From Taibaiella sp. (GTDB lineage: Bacteria > Bacteroidota > Bacteroidia > Chitinophagales > Chitinophagaceae): 51,964 nt of DNA. Numbering within the stretch: the first letter of the stretch is position 1; each line of letters starts with the position of its first letter. Made by a program: the position numbers and the translations under genes. The notes below the pieces were generated by a model that was not told the origin of the DNA, did not search any database, and was given only the letters and a program-made list of their open reading frames with translations. The DNA lies in the NCBI GenBank assembly GCA_021740995.1, contig JAIOYR010000019.1, forward strand, positions 1-51,964. Direction: 5' to 3'. Positions 9,252 to 18,555 of this stretch are shown here, piece by piece.

Positions 9252-10826
9252 CTACCTGCGATAACTATCTGCCGCTTTGTTGATTTTGGGCAATGGTTTG
9301 CGGGGTAATAAATCACTGCGCATGGCAGTATGATACACAAAAGATGCAACGATTACAGATGCCTGCATCAGGTCGTTGGCACTTGCCCGGTCATAAGAAT
9401 CCATATTGGTATGATGTGTGCGGGTGCCATACTCCAGCGGATCCTGAATAAACTGGAAACCGGGTATACCTACCTCATCAAAGGAAATATGATCTGTGGA
9501 TCCGGTGTTTTTAATAGTGGCTGATGTAGCTCCCAAATCGGCAAAAGGAGCCAGCCAACTACTAAATACAGGTTTCACTTCATCATTTTCCTGCATGTAT
9601 ACGCCCCGTATTTTACCACCGCCATTGTCCAGATTGTAGTAGGCAGATACTTTGCTGTGGTCGGGTTTCAACTTCATGGTCAAGCGGTCTCCAAAATGTT
9701 TTTTTACATATCCCCTCGACCCAAGTAGCCCCTGCTCCTCCCCACTCCACAGGGCTATCCTTATTGTGCGACGAGGTTTTACACCGATGGCTTTCAATAT
9801 CCGAATTGCCTCCATCATTACCACGCTACCTGTGCCGTTATCTGTAGCTCCTGTAGATGCATGCCAGCTATCGAGATGCCCGCCCAGCATCACCAGTTCT
9901 TCCTTTAGCTCAGGGTCTGTGCCGGGTATCTCTCCTATTACGTTGTATTCAGTAGAATCATCTGTAAGAAAAGTAGTGCGTGTATCAATCTCCAGCGATA
10001 CTTTTTTACCAGCCTCTATCAGTCTTCCCAGCACACCCAGATGCTCGCTTCCCATCTCCAACTCGGGCAGCACTGCTTTTGCATCCCATTTGCGCGATGA
10101 GCCATTTGAGGTGAATACTGTACCCATCGTACCCCTGCCGCCACTCACCACTGCCACTGCACCCTCTGCCATCAGAAACGAATCAATTTGCGGACGCAGG
10201 TTTACTCTCGGTTTGGGTTGTGGTTTCTTTAGGCTCAGATTGGTAACAGCCTCTACCCCATGTGGGTCATCTTCCAGTTGGTGCAACTCCTCATCTGTAA
10301 GCCTGCGGGCATCAGCATTAAAGTTGGGCTTGGTTTCGTTGTTGAGGGTAGATAGTACTACTATTTTTCCGTTTAGCTTTCCGGCGTATTTAGCCATATC
10401 GTCTGCGCTTTCTATACGCACCAGCACGGCATCGGCGGTTAGCAATCTATTGGTACCGGGTGTCCAGGCGCGAGGCACAGCTATGAGTGACTGGTAGTAT
10501 GGCGCGGTCATAGCTATGTAACTTTTGTTTATCTCCCACCCTTTCCCAAAGCCACCCCACGGCTCTATTTTCACATTTTTCATCCCCCATCCCTTAAGCC
10601 GTTTTGCGGCCCATGCCTCTGCATTTTTCATACCGGTAGAGCCGGTAAGCCGGGACCCATTTACATCTGTAAGCTCAAAAAGGGATTCCATAACTTTCGA
10701 GTTGTTGAATCCTTCTTTTTTTATCAGCATTATAGTATGCATATCTACTTTTTCGGCATTATCGCCTCTGAAAGACATGCTAAATAAAGCAAAAGACAGA
10801 AGTGCGTATCCCAGTTTCTTGTTCAT
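9252..10826 (-). CDS. M28 family zinc metallopeptidase (carboxypeptidase Q-like)
   Basis: A 524-aa exported aminopeptidase/carboxypeptidase of the M28 family. The N-terminus is a short signal-like segment (MNKKLGYALLSFALFSMSF). A PA-like insertion domain spans about residues 130-260. The two-zinc site is complete: His and Asp in GGHLDSWHA (~316), Asp in 'GATDNGTGS', catalytic Glu-Glu in WSGEEQGLLGS, Asp in 'YNLDNGGG', and the last His in THHTNMDSYDR, with 'GSTDHISFDEVGIPG' upstream of it. There is no T9SS domain, so it is probably periplasmic. It sits alone between the helicase gene and a 367-bp gap. Confidence 0.92.
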   Translation of the reverse strand: MNKKLGYALLSFALFSMSFRGDNAEKVDMHTIMLIKKEGFNNSKVMESLFELTDVNGSRLTGSTGMKNAEAWAAKRLKGWGMKNVKIEPWGGFGKGWEINKSYIAMTAPYYQSLIAVPRAWTPGTNRLLTADAVLVRIESADDMAKYAGKLNGKIVVLSTLNNETKPNFNADARRLTDEELHQLEDDPHGVEAVTNLSLKKPQPKPRVNLRPQIDSFLMAEGAVAVVSGGRGTMGTVFTSNGSSRKWDAKAVLPELEMGSEHLGVLGRLIEAGKKVSLEIDTRTTFLTDDSTEYNVIGEIPGTDPELKEELVMLGGHLDSWHASTGATDNGTGSVVMMEAIRILKAIGVKPRRTIRIALWSGEEQGLLGSRGYVKKHFGDRLTMKLKPDHSKVSAYYNLDNGGGKIRGVYMQENDEVKPVFSSWLAPFADLGATSATIKNTGSTDHISFDEVGIPGFQFIQDPLEYGTRTHHTNMDSYDRASANDLMQASVIVASFVYHTAMRSDLLPRKPLPKINKAADSYRR

Positions 10827-11193
10827 GGTGATTGTGTTTAGTGCAGCAAAATAGGAAAAAAATTACAAGCGGCATACCTGTGGCCGGGCAAACGCATTAT
10901 GGGAATACTGAACGATAAACACAGAAATTGAGAAACCCAGAAACGAAAGTCAGCCACTAAGTTCGCCAGGGAAACCACGTATGTGTAGTGAAGCATAGCG
11001 TGTGAACGATGATATTCCCTTCTCGCCGGTGCAGTGATTATGACCTGAAAGCCATGATATCGAGGGCAGAAACAGACTTACTGAAATATATAATATCTGA
11101 AGGTTACAACAATTCCTGTTTTTATGGAAAAACATGTTTGGATACTATGACTCTTGAAGTATTTTCATATCTTCGCGTGATAAAAGCTATTTT
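10827..11193 (+). other. Intergenic region without a recognisable gene
   Basis: 367 bases between the divergent M28 peptidase and Pro/Ala-repeat genes. Two ~60-codon open frames overlap here on opposite strands but neither shows a signal peptide, motif or plausible context. I see no RNA gene or strong hairpin. Promoters for both flanking genes presumably lie here. Confidence 0.5.
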
Positions 11194-11889
11194 ATGATAA
11201 AATTTTTCGTACCGTTGTTCGCTGCTGCGTTACTTTGCTTAAGCGACGTAAATGCACAAACGGAGAAAGGCAAGCCTGCACCTAAGGTATCAGTGCCAGT
11301 AAATAAGACACCTGTACCGGTAGCACGACCTGTAACACCAGTAGCTAAACCAGCACCTGCTGTAACTGCTAAACCAGCAGCGCCAGTAGCTAAACCAGCT
11401 GCACCAGTGGCTAAACCAGTGGCACCGGTAGCAAAACCAGTAGCACCTGTTGCCAAACAGTCTCCGGTAGCTACACCAGCGAAAAAGACTACAGATGCTG
11501 CTCCAAAAGCTGCTCCAACTAAAAAAACAGCGGTATCAATACCAAAAGTACCCGTAAAAAAAGCATCAAAAAAAGTAACCAAGCAAGTTAAAGCAACCCC
11601 TGCAGTGTCACAACCTGCACCTGTTGTATCTCCGAGTGCACCTGTGCGGATACAACAGCCTCAAGTCGTGCCGGTAAAACAAGAGCCCAGACCAGTAGTA
11701 AGGGAAGAAATGGAAAGCAAAAGCACTCCTTGTGCAGATAAGAAAAGTGACTGCTGCAAAAGTAAAAACGATTGTCACACCAACTGCAACAGCAGAGCCT
11801 ACTACCGAAACAAATGCCACATTCACGATTGTAACAAATGTGAAAACTATGGTCACCGCCATGGTCGCCGCCATCGTTGCAATCACTAA
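11194..11889 (+). CDS. Exported Pro/Ala/Val-repeat protein with Cys/His-rich C-terminus
   Basis: A 231-aa protein in three parts. Residues 1-21 form a signal peptide (MIKFFVPLFAAALLCLSDVNA). Residues ~30-115 are a low-complexity stretch built from repeats of the type PVAKPAAPVAKP, then a Lys-rich PVKKASKKVTKQVK segment. The last ~55 residues are dense in Cys and His (CADKKSDCCKSKNDC, 'KCHIHDCNKCENYGHRHGRRHRCNH'), which suggests metal binding or disulfide cross-linking. The extended PVAK region could span the periplasm or peptidoglycan, as in TonB-like linkers. I do not recognise a family. A strong terminator follows directly. Confidence 0.75.
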   Translation: MIKFFVPLFAAALLCLSDVNAQTEKGKPAPKVSVPVNKTPVPVARPVTPVAKPAPAVTAKPAAPVAKPAAPVAKPVAPVAKPVAPVAKQSPVATPAKKTTDAAPKAAPTKKTAVSIPKVPVKKASKKVTKQVKATPAVSQPAPVVSPSAPVRIQQPQVVPVKQEPRPVVREEMESKSTPCADKKSDCCKSKNDCHTNCNSRAYYRNKCHIHDCNKCENYGHRHGRRHRCNH

Positions 11890-11924
11890 GATTCCATAGA
11901 ATTCTATTTAGAAGTATAACATTA

Positions 11925-11963
11925 AAAGAAGCCTTTGACATCCAATTTGTCGAAGGCTTCTTT
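11925..11963 (+). terminator. Rho-independent terminator of the Pro/Ala-repeat gene
   Basis: Arms AAAGAAGCCTTTGACA (11925-11940) and TGTCGAAGGCTTCTTT (11948-11963) pair with one T-G wobble across a 7-base loop, followed by AATTTA. It lies 35 bases past the stop at 11889. Confidence 0.85.
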
Positions 11964-12063
11964 AATTTACAGATAAAATATGTTAATCCTCAGGTTCAAT
12001 TGATACTATATTGTCCATTCACGCTACATTTGGGCAGCAGTTTTTAAAAATGCCACTTATCTA

Positions 12064-12657
12064 ATGACGTTTACTATTATCATCGTAGCAATAACCGTTA
12101 TCCTATCTATAGCAGCTTTCAATAATGAAACAATTATAAATAAGCTCATACTGTGGCCGCGTCAAATGGACAACCCACAGGAGTATTACCGATTGCTTAC
12201 GTCGGGTTTTATACATGCCGACTGGAATCACCTGCTGTTCAATATGATTACCCTGTTTTATATGGGCAGATGGGCAGAGTATATACTGGGCGCAGGTTTT
12301 CTTACCCTATATCTTTCGGGTATTATTATTGCCTCATTGCCTTCTTTCCTCAAAAACAGAAACAATAGTTATTACCGCTCACTAGGTGCTTCGGGCGGTG
12401 TGGCGGCAGTGCTTTTCTTTTTTATATATTCTTCTCCCTGGAGCCGTATTAACATGATGTTTATACCTATAGGTATTCCCAGCATCATATTCGGCGTTTT
12501 GTATTTGTTGTTTGAGGCCTATATGGCAAAAAAAGGCGGTGGCAATGTAAACCATGATGCACATATATGGGGCTCTGTATATGGCTTATTCTTTGCACTG
12601 CTTAGTGACCCCACCCATGGACTAGGTTTTATAAATGCGCTTATGAGTCCACAGTAA
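12064..12657 (+). CDS. Rhomboid family intramembrane serine protease
   Basis: A 197-aa polytopic membrane protein that should cleave transmembrane substrates within the bilayer. Signatures: the loop motif HADWNHLLFNM (51-61, conserved His/Asn), nucleophile Ser110 in GASG (108-111), and catalytic His167 in the A-H-x-x-G-x-x-x-G motif (AHIWGSVYG). Six hydrophobic segments are visible, the minimal rhomboid core, with no extra cytoplasmic domain. The Ser-His dyad is intact, so it is probably active. Substrates are unknown. It converges with tilS downstream. Confidence 0.93.
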   Translation: MTFTIIIVAITVILSIAAFNNETIINKLILWPRQMDNPQEYYRLLTSGFIHADWNHLLFNMITLFYMGRWAEYILGAGFLTLYLSGIIIASLPSFLKNRNNSYYRSLGASGGVAAVLFFFIYSSPWSRINMMFIPIGIPSIIFGVLYLLFEAYMAKKGGGNVNHDAHIWGSVYGLFFALLSDPTHGLGFINALMSPQ

Positions 12658-12690
12658 AACCGCAGGATTCAGACTGATAGGTTAATAAAA

Positions 12691-14028
12691 TTACAGGCTG
12701 TCCATTTTTACGATAAGTACCGTAGCTGTCGAAGGTTTTACCTTAAAACGCTCATCGAGCCGGATGCCGGATACCCATACTATCCGTTTGTTGCATTCCA
12801 GTATTCTGATGTTTTCTTTTTCATGCAGCGGCACCTTTTGGTCTATAAGCAATCGGCTTACTTTTTTCTTTTTCATACCCATACCCAGCGGATAGAAGTA
12901 ATCACCTGTTCGCCACCTGCGGAGCACTAATGGTAATGTAACCGAATCCATATCTACAAAAGCAGTATCAGCACCAGCAGGAATTTCATCGGGCTTATCT
13001 TTTACAGAAAATGAAAAACGATACTTTTCGGTTTCAATCACACAGGGCAAATCTGTAACCTCCACAATATCGGCACCGGCAGTAGCCATAGTGGTGATGA
13101 CCAGAAAGTCCCGGTTGCGGATAACACGGTGAGTAGGTGATGCTATAAAACGCCCGGTGTCGGACTGAAGCAAACAGAGTACGTGAGGTAACTGTGCCGA
13201 TGTGAACCCAAATGGTTGTAGCAACTCGTAACAAATAGTGGCCAAAGGCTGCCTGTGCTGCAACTTTCGAATAGGTATGTAATAATCCTTCCCTCGCTGC
13301 TCCAATAGTTTTTTACGTTCTTCCGCTATTGCTTTATTGAACAGTTGTCCGGCTTCGGCAAAACGGGAGATACTTTCATTTACATTGACTATGGCATTGG
13401 GAAACAGCTTTGTTACCACAGGCACTAGCTGATGCCTTACAGCGTTGCGCAGATAGTCGTCAACGGCATTAGACTCATCTTCTCTGTACAATACATTATT
13501 CGCTACTACATATTCAGACAGCATCTCTTTTGTGGCAAAAAGTAGCGGGCGAATTAACTTGCCATTCTCAGGAAATATACCATGCATACCGTTTATGCCG
13601 GTGCCTTTGAACAGATTAATAAGCAGTGTTTCTACATTATCATTGGCGTGATGTGCCGTGGCTATTCGGGCATAATCATTTTCTCTTCTTATACGTTCAA
13701 ACCAATCGTAGCGCAGAATACGGGCTGTCTCCTGAGTGCCTTTTTTCCAATCTTCTTTGTGTTGTTTAGTATCGAACCGCACAGTATGAAAAGGAATGTT
13801 CGCTTGCGTACACCAGTTGGCCACATGCTCTTCGTCGAGGTCTGAAGCATGAGCCCGGAGTCCGAAATTGCAATGTGCGATACCAAATGTAATACCACTA
13901 TCCCGGAAGAGATGTGCCAAGACCATAGAATCGGCGCCACCACTCACAGCCAGCAATATAGGCTTACCCTGCAAATGCGAAAAACTTGTGGCCCAATGTG
14001 CCTTGAAATCTTGTAGGAGTTTGCTCAA
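12691..14028 (-). CDS. tilS: tRNA(Ile)-lysidine synthetase
   Basis: A 445-aa enzyme that attaches lysine to C34 of the CAU anticodon of tRNA-Ile, converting it to read AUA. The N-type ATP pyrophosphatase PP-loop is SGGADS (29-34) in 'PILLAVSGGADSMVLAHLF'. It is followed by 'IAHCNFGLR', the characteristic 'TAHHANDNVETLLINLFKGTG' region and 'IRPLL', with the DYLRNAVRHQLVP helix. The C-terminal substrate-binding domain (VLRRWRTGDYFYPLGM, KKKKVSRLLIDQKVP) is complete. It lies 21 bases after the TPR gene on the same strand, probably one operon. Essential in most bacteria. Confidence 0.95.
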   Translation of the reverse strand: MSKLLQDFKAHWATSFSHLQGKPILLAVSGGADSMVLAHLFRDSGITFGIAHCNFGLRAHASDLDEEHVANWCTQANIPFHTVRFDTKQHKEDWKKGTQETARILRYDWFERIRRENDYARIATAHHANDNVETLLINLFKGTGINGMHGIFPENGKLIRPLLFATKEMLSEYVVANNVLYREDESNAVDDYLRNAVRHQLVPVVTKLFPNAIVNVNESISRFAEAGQLFNKAIAEERKKLLEQRGKDYYIPIRKLQHRQPLATICYELLQPFGFTSAQLPHVLCLLQSDTGRFIASPTHRVIRNRDFLVITTMATAGADIVEVTDLPCVIETEKYRFSFSVKDKPDEIPAGADTAFVDMDSVTLPLVLRRWRTGDYFYPLGMGMKKKKVSRLLIDQKVPLHEKENIRILECNKRIVWVSGIRLDERFKVKPSTATVLIVKMDSL

Positions 14029-14049
14029 AATAAATAAAATTACATTGCG

Positions 14050-14364
14050 TTAATACACCAAATCTTCGTAAGCCCCCTGCAATTCATTGTAACTATGATT
14101 GTCTTTGGCATTTTTTGCCTGCGCCATACCCTGCTCATAAATGGCTGTAGCCTCCTGCGTGTTGCCGGTTCTTTCCAGCAACTTGCCCAGATGGTAGTAG
14201 GTAGCGACATAACCCGCATCGTTAGAAAGGTTGATTTCAAAGAATTTTTTTGCGTTCATCTCATCACCTGATTTTACATATTCGAGCGCAAGCGCATGAT
14301 TGAGAAAACAATCTTTAGGATTGCTGTGAAGAAACTGAAGTAACTTTTCTATTCTGTCTGTCAT
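14050..14364 (-). CDS. Small TPR-repeat protein
   Basis: A 104-aa soluble protein composed almost entirely of two to three tetratricopeptide-like helical hairpins: 'NPKDCFLNHALALEYVKSGD', 'DAGYVATYYHLGKLLERTGN' and 'EATAIYEQGMAQAKNAKDNH'. It is likely a protein-protein interaction adaptor. It is the first gene of a two-gene unit with tilS (21-bp gap). No specific function can be assigned; small TPR proteins upstream of tilS occur in this phylum from memory, which is weak evidence of a link. Confidence 0.8.
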   Translation of the reverse strand: MTDRIEKLLQFLHSNPKDCFLNHALALEYVKSGDEMNAKKFFEINLSNDAGYVATYYHLGKLLERTGNTQEATAIYEQGMAQAKNAKDNHSYNELQGAYEDLVY

Positions 14365-14573
14365 AGTTTATTGGTAATAAGCCTGATACTGCAAATTTAG
14401 GATGACCAACCGAGAGTTTGGGCGTTTTATTGCCAACAGCACAAAATGTATCTGTAACATTCCAGATAGGCCGTCAACAATAAAGAATATACAAGGTGCA
14501 GGTGCCGGAATAAAATTAACAACTTTTACAAATTCGTTTTGGTACTTTCACAACTCGACCTCAGTGGCACCCA

Positions 14574-15959
14574 ATGAACCGGAAACATCTAAAATGGCGC
14601 ATTTACTACATCTGGCAGTATTTCCCATTTACGCTCAACACACTGCTGTGCGTACTGGCGGGCTGGGCTGCCCACTCATTGCTGTATAGACCTGTTCCCA
14701 AAGGAGATGAACCATCGCCCTTTATACCGTTTATATTATTGATGGGAAAACTAACTTTCTGGTTTGTGCTTGCGCTTATAATGTTATCTGTGCTCAGCAC
14801 CATATCCAGCTATATATATTACCACTGGCTGCGAAAAACAAGAGGAGTGCGGCTGAACGTTGAGTTTGCAACCGAAACTAAAAAAGGCAAAGAAAACAAA
14901 CTATATCTTATTGCACATCTGGAGGGTGTGTTTCGCCCTGTGTTGGGTTTTATTAAAGGTCGCCTTTATTATGACGACAATGTAATGACCGACCGTTTTG
15001 CCTTGCTGTCTGATAAACGAAAAGCCAACAGCCTTTTGCGAACCGCAATAACAGGAAGAAGCCGCATGTACCTGCCCGATATAAAAGAATATGACCTGAA
15101 GGGTGGTTTCATCTATTTTCAGGATATGCTGCATATTTTCTCGCTGGCGGTATCGCAGCCGGTGAGCGGTCACTTCTACCAGCCACCAGTTCTCAATTCG
15201 GAGCAGGATGCAGATGTAGCACCAAAAAAGACAGAAAACATGGATGTGCGCATAGAACAACTGCGCAGAGTAGAGGGCGAATATCTGAACTATAAAGACT
15301 ATGAAAGCGGCGATGATGTGCGCCGCATAGTTTGGAAGGTATATGCCAAAAACCGGGAACTGGTAGTGCGTGTGCCCGAGGTGTTTGAACCATATGCATC
15401 TCACCTATACTTTCATGCTTCGTTTTTTGCCGCAGTAAAAGCGCAATGGATGAACGAAGGCTACCTGAAAGAAATGCTGAACTATTATAAAAACTGTGTG
15501 TGGACAGTGTATGACTCGCTTTCGAAAAAAGAATGGGAAATGCGCTACATAGCCGACCAGTCTTTCAGTATACCCGACCAAATGCCGGAAGAAGAAAAGA
15601 CTGCCCGCATCATCAGCAACAGCCAGTGGCATTCTGATACGCCATTATTACAATACTTTAACCCGAAAACAGGAGCGGTGCTGTGCATATCTTCTTTTAC
15701 GGATACTACAGAACTTGCTGAAATTCTTGACCGCTGCGACTCGTCCACCGTTGTCTACTTCATAAAAGTATCGGGTATACTTCGTTCATTTGCACCACTT
15801 GGCTGGATAAGTCGTCTAATTTTCCTACCGCCTTCGGACCGGCTATCCCGGCTGCGGGCCCGCTGGACATTCTCTCCTATCCGCTTTCAGGTAAAGAAAA
15901 AGGAAAAAGAAATAGAACGCATTTTAGAGAAAAGCAATGTATGTTGGGGAGTAATCTGA
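14574..15959 (+). CDS. DUF58 domain membrane protein
   Basis: A 461-aa protein with two N-terminal transmembrane helices (about 15-35 'YFPFTLNTLLCVLAGWAAHS' and 50-75), then a soluble part. The DUF58 signature lies around residues 220-260: 'RRVEGEYLNYKDYESGDDVR' followed by RIVWKVYAKNRELVVRV, matching the family pattern R-x-Y-x-x-G-D-D-x-R-x-I-W. After it comes a predicted von Willebrand A-like fold. DUF58 proteins usually sit beside MoxR ATPases; no MoxR gene is adjacent here, so this is a solitary copy. It is expected to be cytoplasm-facing and anchored in the inner membrane. Role unknown. Confidence 0.85.
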   Translation: MNRKHLKWRIYYIWQYFPFTLNTLLCVLAGWAAHSLLYRPVPKGDEPSPFIPFILLMGKLTFWFVLALIMLSVLSTISSYIYYHWLRKTRGVRLNVEFATETKKGKENKLYLIAHLEGVFRPVLGFIKGRLYYDDNVMTDRFALLSDKRKANSLLRTAITGRSRMYLPDIKEYDLKGGFIYFQDMLHIFSLAVSQPVSGHFYQPPVLNSEQDADVAPKKTENMDVRIEQLRRVEGEYLNYKDYESGDDVRRIVWKVYAKNRELVVRVPEVFEPYASHLYFHASFFAAVKAQWMNEGYLKEMLNYYKNCVWTVYDSLSKKEWEMRYIADQSFSIPDQMPEEEKTARIISNSQWHSDTPLLQYFNPKTGAVLCISSFTDTTELAEILDRCDSSTVVYFIKVSGILRSFAPLGWISRLIFLPPSDRLSRLRARWTFSPIRFQVKKKEKEIERILEKSNVCWGVI

Positions 15960-16109
15960 TGCTTTAGCTTTCTGAATACGGTTTTATATAATAAAATTAA
16001 TTTTACGAGTCTAATCCTCACAATCAAATACCGATTCACGTCATAGTTTGCAGGAGATTCTAAATCAATTTTATTCTTAACAATCTAATCAAAAAGAAAA
16101 GAGTTTTTT

Positions 16110-18008
16110 ATGAAAAAAGTCTTGACCCTTGCAGCGATTATTATCGCTTTGTTCAGCACGCAAAGATCGTTTGCGGCTATCTACCCTACACATACAGTGT
16201 GTGAAGGAGCAACCTTGACATTGTATGACTCATCATCCGGAGGTCCATCAACCGGCGGTACATGGAGCAGCAGCAATACAGCGGTAGCAACTATTGGTGC
16301 CACATCGGGTGTAATTAGTGGCATATCTGCAGGCACCACTATTATTTCTTTTGTGGGTAGCGCTACATCAAGTGTAGTATTTACAGTAAACCCGGTACCA
16401 GGTGCCATTACAGGTGGAGGCACATCTGTATGCGTGGGCTCAAGCAGCTTTACCCTAAGTTGCTCGCCAGCGGGTGGTACATGGTCCAGTTCTTCACCCT
16501 GGATTGCCGGAGTAGGCCCAACAACAGGTGTAGTTGTGGGCGTTAGCGGTGGCACATCTACGATAACCTACATGTTTGGTACAAGTTGCCTGACAACAAC
16601 AGTGGTTACCGTGATACCCACAGATTCAGTTTCCGGTGCACCTTCAGTTTGTATAGGCGCTGCGACTACTTTCACAGCTACTCTAAGTGGCGGAACATGG
16701 ACCAGCAGCAATACATCTGTAGCAACTGTAAGCAGCACCGGCGTGGTAACAGGTATGTCAGCAGGAACAGCTACCATAGCTCATGCTACATCAGGCACTA
16801 TATGCGGCCCAACATACGACGCACAGGTTGTTACTGTAGTAAGCACAACCATTCCAGGTACTATAACAGGTGTTACATCAGTTGCTATAGGTTCTACAAC
16901 TACCTTATCAAGCATTACACCGGGTGGCACATGGTCTAGTGGAAGCATAGGAATCGCAACAATATCAGGCTCTGGCGTTTTAACAGGTGTTGCTGCCGGT
17001 ACAGCAGTAATAACCTATACTGTAACCGGCTGTAGCGGACCTGCATCTACTACTGCTACTGTAACAGTGACTACCCCTAATTGCGTAGCGGGTAATGTAT
17101 TGTTTACCGGCGCGCCATTTTATGGTACTGTAAAAGTATGGCTGATCAAATACAACCCTTCAACACTTATGCTGTCGGCAGTAGATTCTGCATACATCTA
17201 CTCTATTGGCTCAAGTGCAAGCTATTCATTTTGTGGTATGGGTACAGATTCTTTCCGTATCAAGGCAGCATGTGATTCAATATATTCAACAACTAGCTAC
17301 ATACCTACCTATCATACATCCAGTGCTTACTGGAGCGCAGCTTCTGTCGTACACCATGTGTCTGGCACGTACGATGCAGGCAAAAACATAACCATGCTTT
17401 CAGGTACACCCACTACAGGCCCAGGCTTTATAGGAGGCAGTGTAACAACAGGTGCGAACAAAGGGACAGCTGATGGAGACCCGGTAGAAGGCATGCTGAT
17501 CTACTGTGTAAAGACTTCAGGTGAAATACTTCAGTTTACAAGAACGAACGCACTGGGTTATTACTCTTTCAGTAATCTCCCCGTAGGTGTGTCGATGAAA
17601 ATATATCCAGAAGACATCAACTACGCTACCGTTCCTTACTCAGCTATTACGCTTACCACTGCTGCACCTAGCCTGACCGTAGCTGATTTTGTACAGCATA
17701 CGTTGTCTATGACTATAACTCCGAAAACAGTGACAGTAGGTGACATAGCTACAGCAAACACCGGCATCAGCGTATTCCCTAACCCTGCCAGCGGCAAGCT
17801 GAATGTACAGTGGAATGTGGTAAATGGAGGTACAGGTACTATCACAATAACTGATGTTACAGGTCGCCGTGCATTGACCAACACTGTAGATATGACTAAC
17901 GGCAACGGTAATACAGTACTGAATCTAGATGGTGTAAACAAAGGACTATACATAGTAAACATCAAAGCAAATGGTGTAAACTATAACAACAATATAGTAG
18001 TGGAATAA
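16110..18008 (+). CDS. T9SS-sorted adhesin-like protein with Big2 (Ig-like) repeats
   Basis: A 632-aa exported protein. Signal peptide MKKVLTLAAIIIALFSTQRSFA. Residues ~25-315 contain about four bacterial Ig-like (Big2) repeats recognisable by the phrase 'GTWSSSNTAVATI...SGVISGISAGTTIISF' and its variants (WTSSNTSVATVSSTGVVTGM, WSSGSIGIATISGSGVLTGV). The next ~230 residues include a carboxypeptidase-regulatory/SdrD-like beta domain ('DGDPVEGMLIYCVKTSGE', 'TNALGYYSFSNLPVG'). The C-terminus is a T9SS sorting domain (GISVFPNPASGKLNVQW ... LNLDGVNKGLYIVNIKANG). It is probably surface-attached. A terminator hairpin follows. Confidence 0.9.
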   Translation: MKKVLTLAAIIIALFSTQRSFAAIYPTHTVCEGATLTLYDSSSGGPSTGGTWSSSNTAVATIGATSGVISGISAGTTIISFVGSATSSVVFTVNPVPGAITGGGTSVCVGSSSFTLSCSPAGGTWSSSSPWIAGVGPTTGVVVGVSGGTSTITYMFGTSCLTTTVVTVIPTDSVSGAPSVCIGAATTFTATLSGGTWTSSNTSVATVSSTGVVTGMSAGTATIAHATSGTICGPTYDAQVVTVVSTTIPGTITGVTSVAIGSTTTLSSITPGGTWSSGSIGIATISGSGVLTGVAAGTAVITYTVTGCSGPASTTATVTVTTPNCVAGNVLFTGAPFYGTVKVWLIKYNPSTLMLSAVDSAYIYSIGSSASYSFCGMGTDSFRIKAACDSIYSTTSYIPTYHTSSAYWSAASVVHHVSGTYDAGKNITMLSGTPTTGPGFIGGSVTTGANKGTADGDPVEGMLIYCVKTSGEILQFTRTNALGYYSFSNLPVGVSMKIYPEDINYATVPYSAITLTTAAPSLTVADFVQHTLSMTITPKTVTVGDIATANTGISVFPNPASGKLNVQWNVVNGGTGTITITDVTGRRALTNTVDMTNGNGNTVLNLDGVNKGLYIVNIKANGVNYNNNIVVE

Positions 18009-18033
18009 TAAACGAATAATGAGGATGAATGTG

Positions 18034-18059
18034 AACAGCCCTGCTATTGCGGGGCTGTT
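18034..18059 (+). terminator. Rho-independent terminator after the Big2 protein gene
   Basis: Stem AACAGCCCTGC / GCGGGGCTGTT (one T-G wobble) with loop TATT, followed by TTTG, 26 bases after the stop. Nearly the same hairpin occurs at 51813-51838. Confidence 0.85.
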
Positions 18060-18555
18060 TGCTGTTATAGACGTGTAGCATTAAACCAGTTTGGCATTGA
18101 GTTTCCACTAGTTGTTTCACCAACCATTGTTGTCTGCCCGTGTTACCCTACTTTTTTTTTTGCTTCGCCAAAAAGAAAAGTAGCAAAAGAAAAAGGCGAT
18201 TTTTTATTCACATCTATTTGTCTTTTTTATTGGCGTTCATGAGTCGCTGCGCTGGTTGCCTAAGGCTCCGCCGGCAAAAAATAGCTATACGCTGATATCT
18301 AAAGCTATATTCAGCTGCATGGCACTGGCTTTATTCGTATAAATAACGATTTTCAATTGCACTCATGAAAAAAGTTCTGCCTATCGCTTACATCAATTTC
18401 AGGGCATCAATGGCATGTCGCTTTCGGCTTCGCTTATAAGCGTCCTCAACCACATCTACGGCATAAAGAAGGCGCCATCATATGCTCAGCGGCTTATCTA
18501 CCATCATCAGGCATTGTAAGGCAATTGATCTATTGTCAATGTCTACTTGGCTTTA
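18060..18555 (+). other. Non-coding stretch with an A/T-run inverted motif
   Basis: About 500 bases with no convincing gene on either strand. At about 18152-18200 there is a T-run, TTTGCTTCGCCAAAAAG, then AAAAGTAGCAAAAGAAAAAG. From memory this resembles a dispersed intergenic sequence found in other Bacteroidota. The rest (18240-18540) shows only short open frames. It separates two genes that converge on it, so no promoter is required here. Confidence 0.4.

Noticed and set aside
9652-10497. 281-codon plus-strand open frame opposite the M28 gene
   Set aside because: It is a codon-bias shadow (Ser/Pro/Thr rich) of the well-supported M28 peptidase on the other strand.
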